7,956 bases of DNA from JAXHUA01 sp034189695 (GTDB taxonomy: Bacteria; Chloroflexota; Dehalococcoidia; E44-bin15), in NCBI GenBank assembly GCA_034189695.1, contig JAXHUA010000012.1, positions 1 through 7,956 of the forward strand, written 5' to 3'. Shown here one piece after another: positions 7,481 to 7,956 of the stretch (the first letter of the stretch is position 1; every line of letters begins with the position of its first letter). The notes under the pieces were generated by a model that made no database searches, was not told the origin of the DNA, and was given only the letters and a program-made list of their open reading frames with translations. A program made the translations under genes and the position numbers.

Positions 7481-7651
7481 CTCAAACCATCCCTACTAGA
7501 CTTCAATGTGTACCGCCTTATTCACCAACGAGGCTGAAAGTGCAGTGAAGTGCCGGAGCCCATTGCGCGCCAGCACTTGCACCACGACCCATAGCCTGTT
7601 CGAGCGCGGGACAGTAACGCGCAACGGCGTGCCTGCGTCTACTCCACCGCG
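7481..7651 (-). promoter_or_regulatory. Spacer upstream of glnA, probable promoter region
   Basis: This 171-nt gap separates the hisF stop from the glnA start, which is long enough for a separate glnA promoter. On the minus strand it holds TGGCGCGCAATGGGCT (7572-7557), which has the GG-N10-GC spacing of a sigma-54 promoter but differs from consensus at the TT of the -12 box. It also holds a TGAATA about 40 nt before the start that could be a -10 box, although no good -35 sits at the right distance. A 5-bp inverted repeat with a 9-nt loop (7604-7622) lies after hisF without a T-tract. No choice among these is secure. Confidence 0.35.
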
Positions 7652-7956
7652 CTAGCCTACCACAGGTATGCCTTTGCCTTTGAGGTACGACTTGGCCTCG
7701 GGAATCGATATCTCTCCGAAGTGGAATACAGAGGCGGCAAGAACCGCAGAGGCCTTGCCGACGGCCACCGCTTCGTACAGGTGTTCCAGTTTGCCGGCCC
7801 CACCGGAGGCGGTGACCGGTATTGATACGGCCTCAGCCACCGCTCTTGTCATCTCCAGGTCGTAGCCCTCCTTGGTGCCATCGGCATCCTTGCTGGTGAG
7901 CAGTATCTCACCAGCACCCAACTGCTCCACCCTCTTGGCCCACTCCACGATGTCGA
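7652..7956 (-). CDS. hisF: Imidazole glycerol phosphate synthase subunit HisF, 5'-truncated by window edge
   Basis: This is the C-terminal part of the HisF cyclase, a (beta/alpha)8 barrel that takes ammonia from HisH and converts PRFAR to imidazole glycerol phosphate and AICAR in histidine synthesis. About 101 residues are visible, reading DIVEWAKRVEQLGAGEILLT from the edge, against about 250 for the whole protein. The frame is open through the window end, so the GTG at 7948 is not the start. Diagnostic parts are GEILLTSKDADGTKEGYD, which carries the conserved Asp and phosphate-binding residues of barrel strand 6, PVTASGGAGKLEHLYEA (the second phosphate site) and LAASVFHFGEISIPEAKSYL at the last helix. 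The protein ends GIPVVG, as HisF usually does. It is the last his gene seen on this strand before glnA; the rest of any his operon would lie beyond the right edge. The N-terminal catalytic Asp residues are out of view. Confidence 0.96.
   Translation of the reverse strand, partial: DIVEWAKRVEQLGAGEILLTSKDADGTKEGYDLEMTRAVAEAVSIPVTASGGAGKLEHLYEAVAVGKASAVLAASVFHFGEISIPEAKSYLKGKGIPVVG

Overview
This window carries core nitrogen metabolism from a G+C-rich bacterium. I see no mobile element, phage gene, CRISPR array or rRNA/tRNA gene. The fused PurS-PurS-PurL, the compact non-adenylylated type of glutamine synthetase and the stand-alone FMN-type glutamate-synthase-like protein together suggest an uncultured Chloroflexota (Dehalococcoidia-like) genome. 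That placement is inferred from gene type and style; I could not test it by search.

Layout. On the + strand: the 3' part of a GNAT acetyltransferase (1-420), a 269-nt spacer, purL (690-3551) and purQ (3561-4328). On the - strand, read from the right edge: the 3' part of hisF (7956-7652), a 171-nt spacer, glnA (7480-6137), a 153-nt spacer and an FMN-binding glutamate-synthase-family gene (5983-4391). The two gene groups converge on a 62-nt gap at 4329-4390 that is rich in inverted repeats.

How the genes fit together. GlnA makes glutamine. PurQ takes ammonia from glutamine and PurL uses it for the fourth step of purine synthesis. HisF uses ammonia released from glutamine by its partner HisH (not in view), and its by-product AICAR is itself a purine intermediate. 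The glutamate-synthase-like protein probably works on glutamate or ammonia metabolism, but it has no amidotransferase domain and appears to lack the usual 3Fe-4S ligands, so its reaction is uncertain.

The points most worth a second look are the tandem PurS-like repeat at the PurL N-terminus, the atypical glutamate-synthase-like protein with its N-terminal four-cysteine cluster, and the competing hairpins across the purQ stop codon. Overall this is mainly a housekeeping region, and I do not see convincing evidence for a wholly new system.
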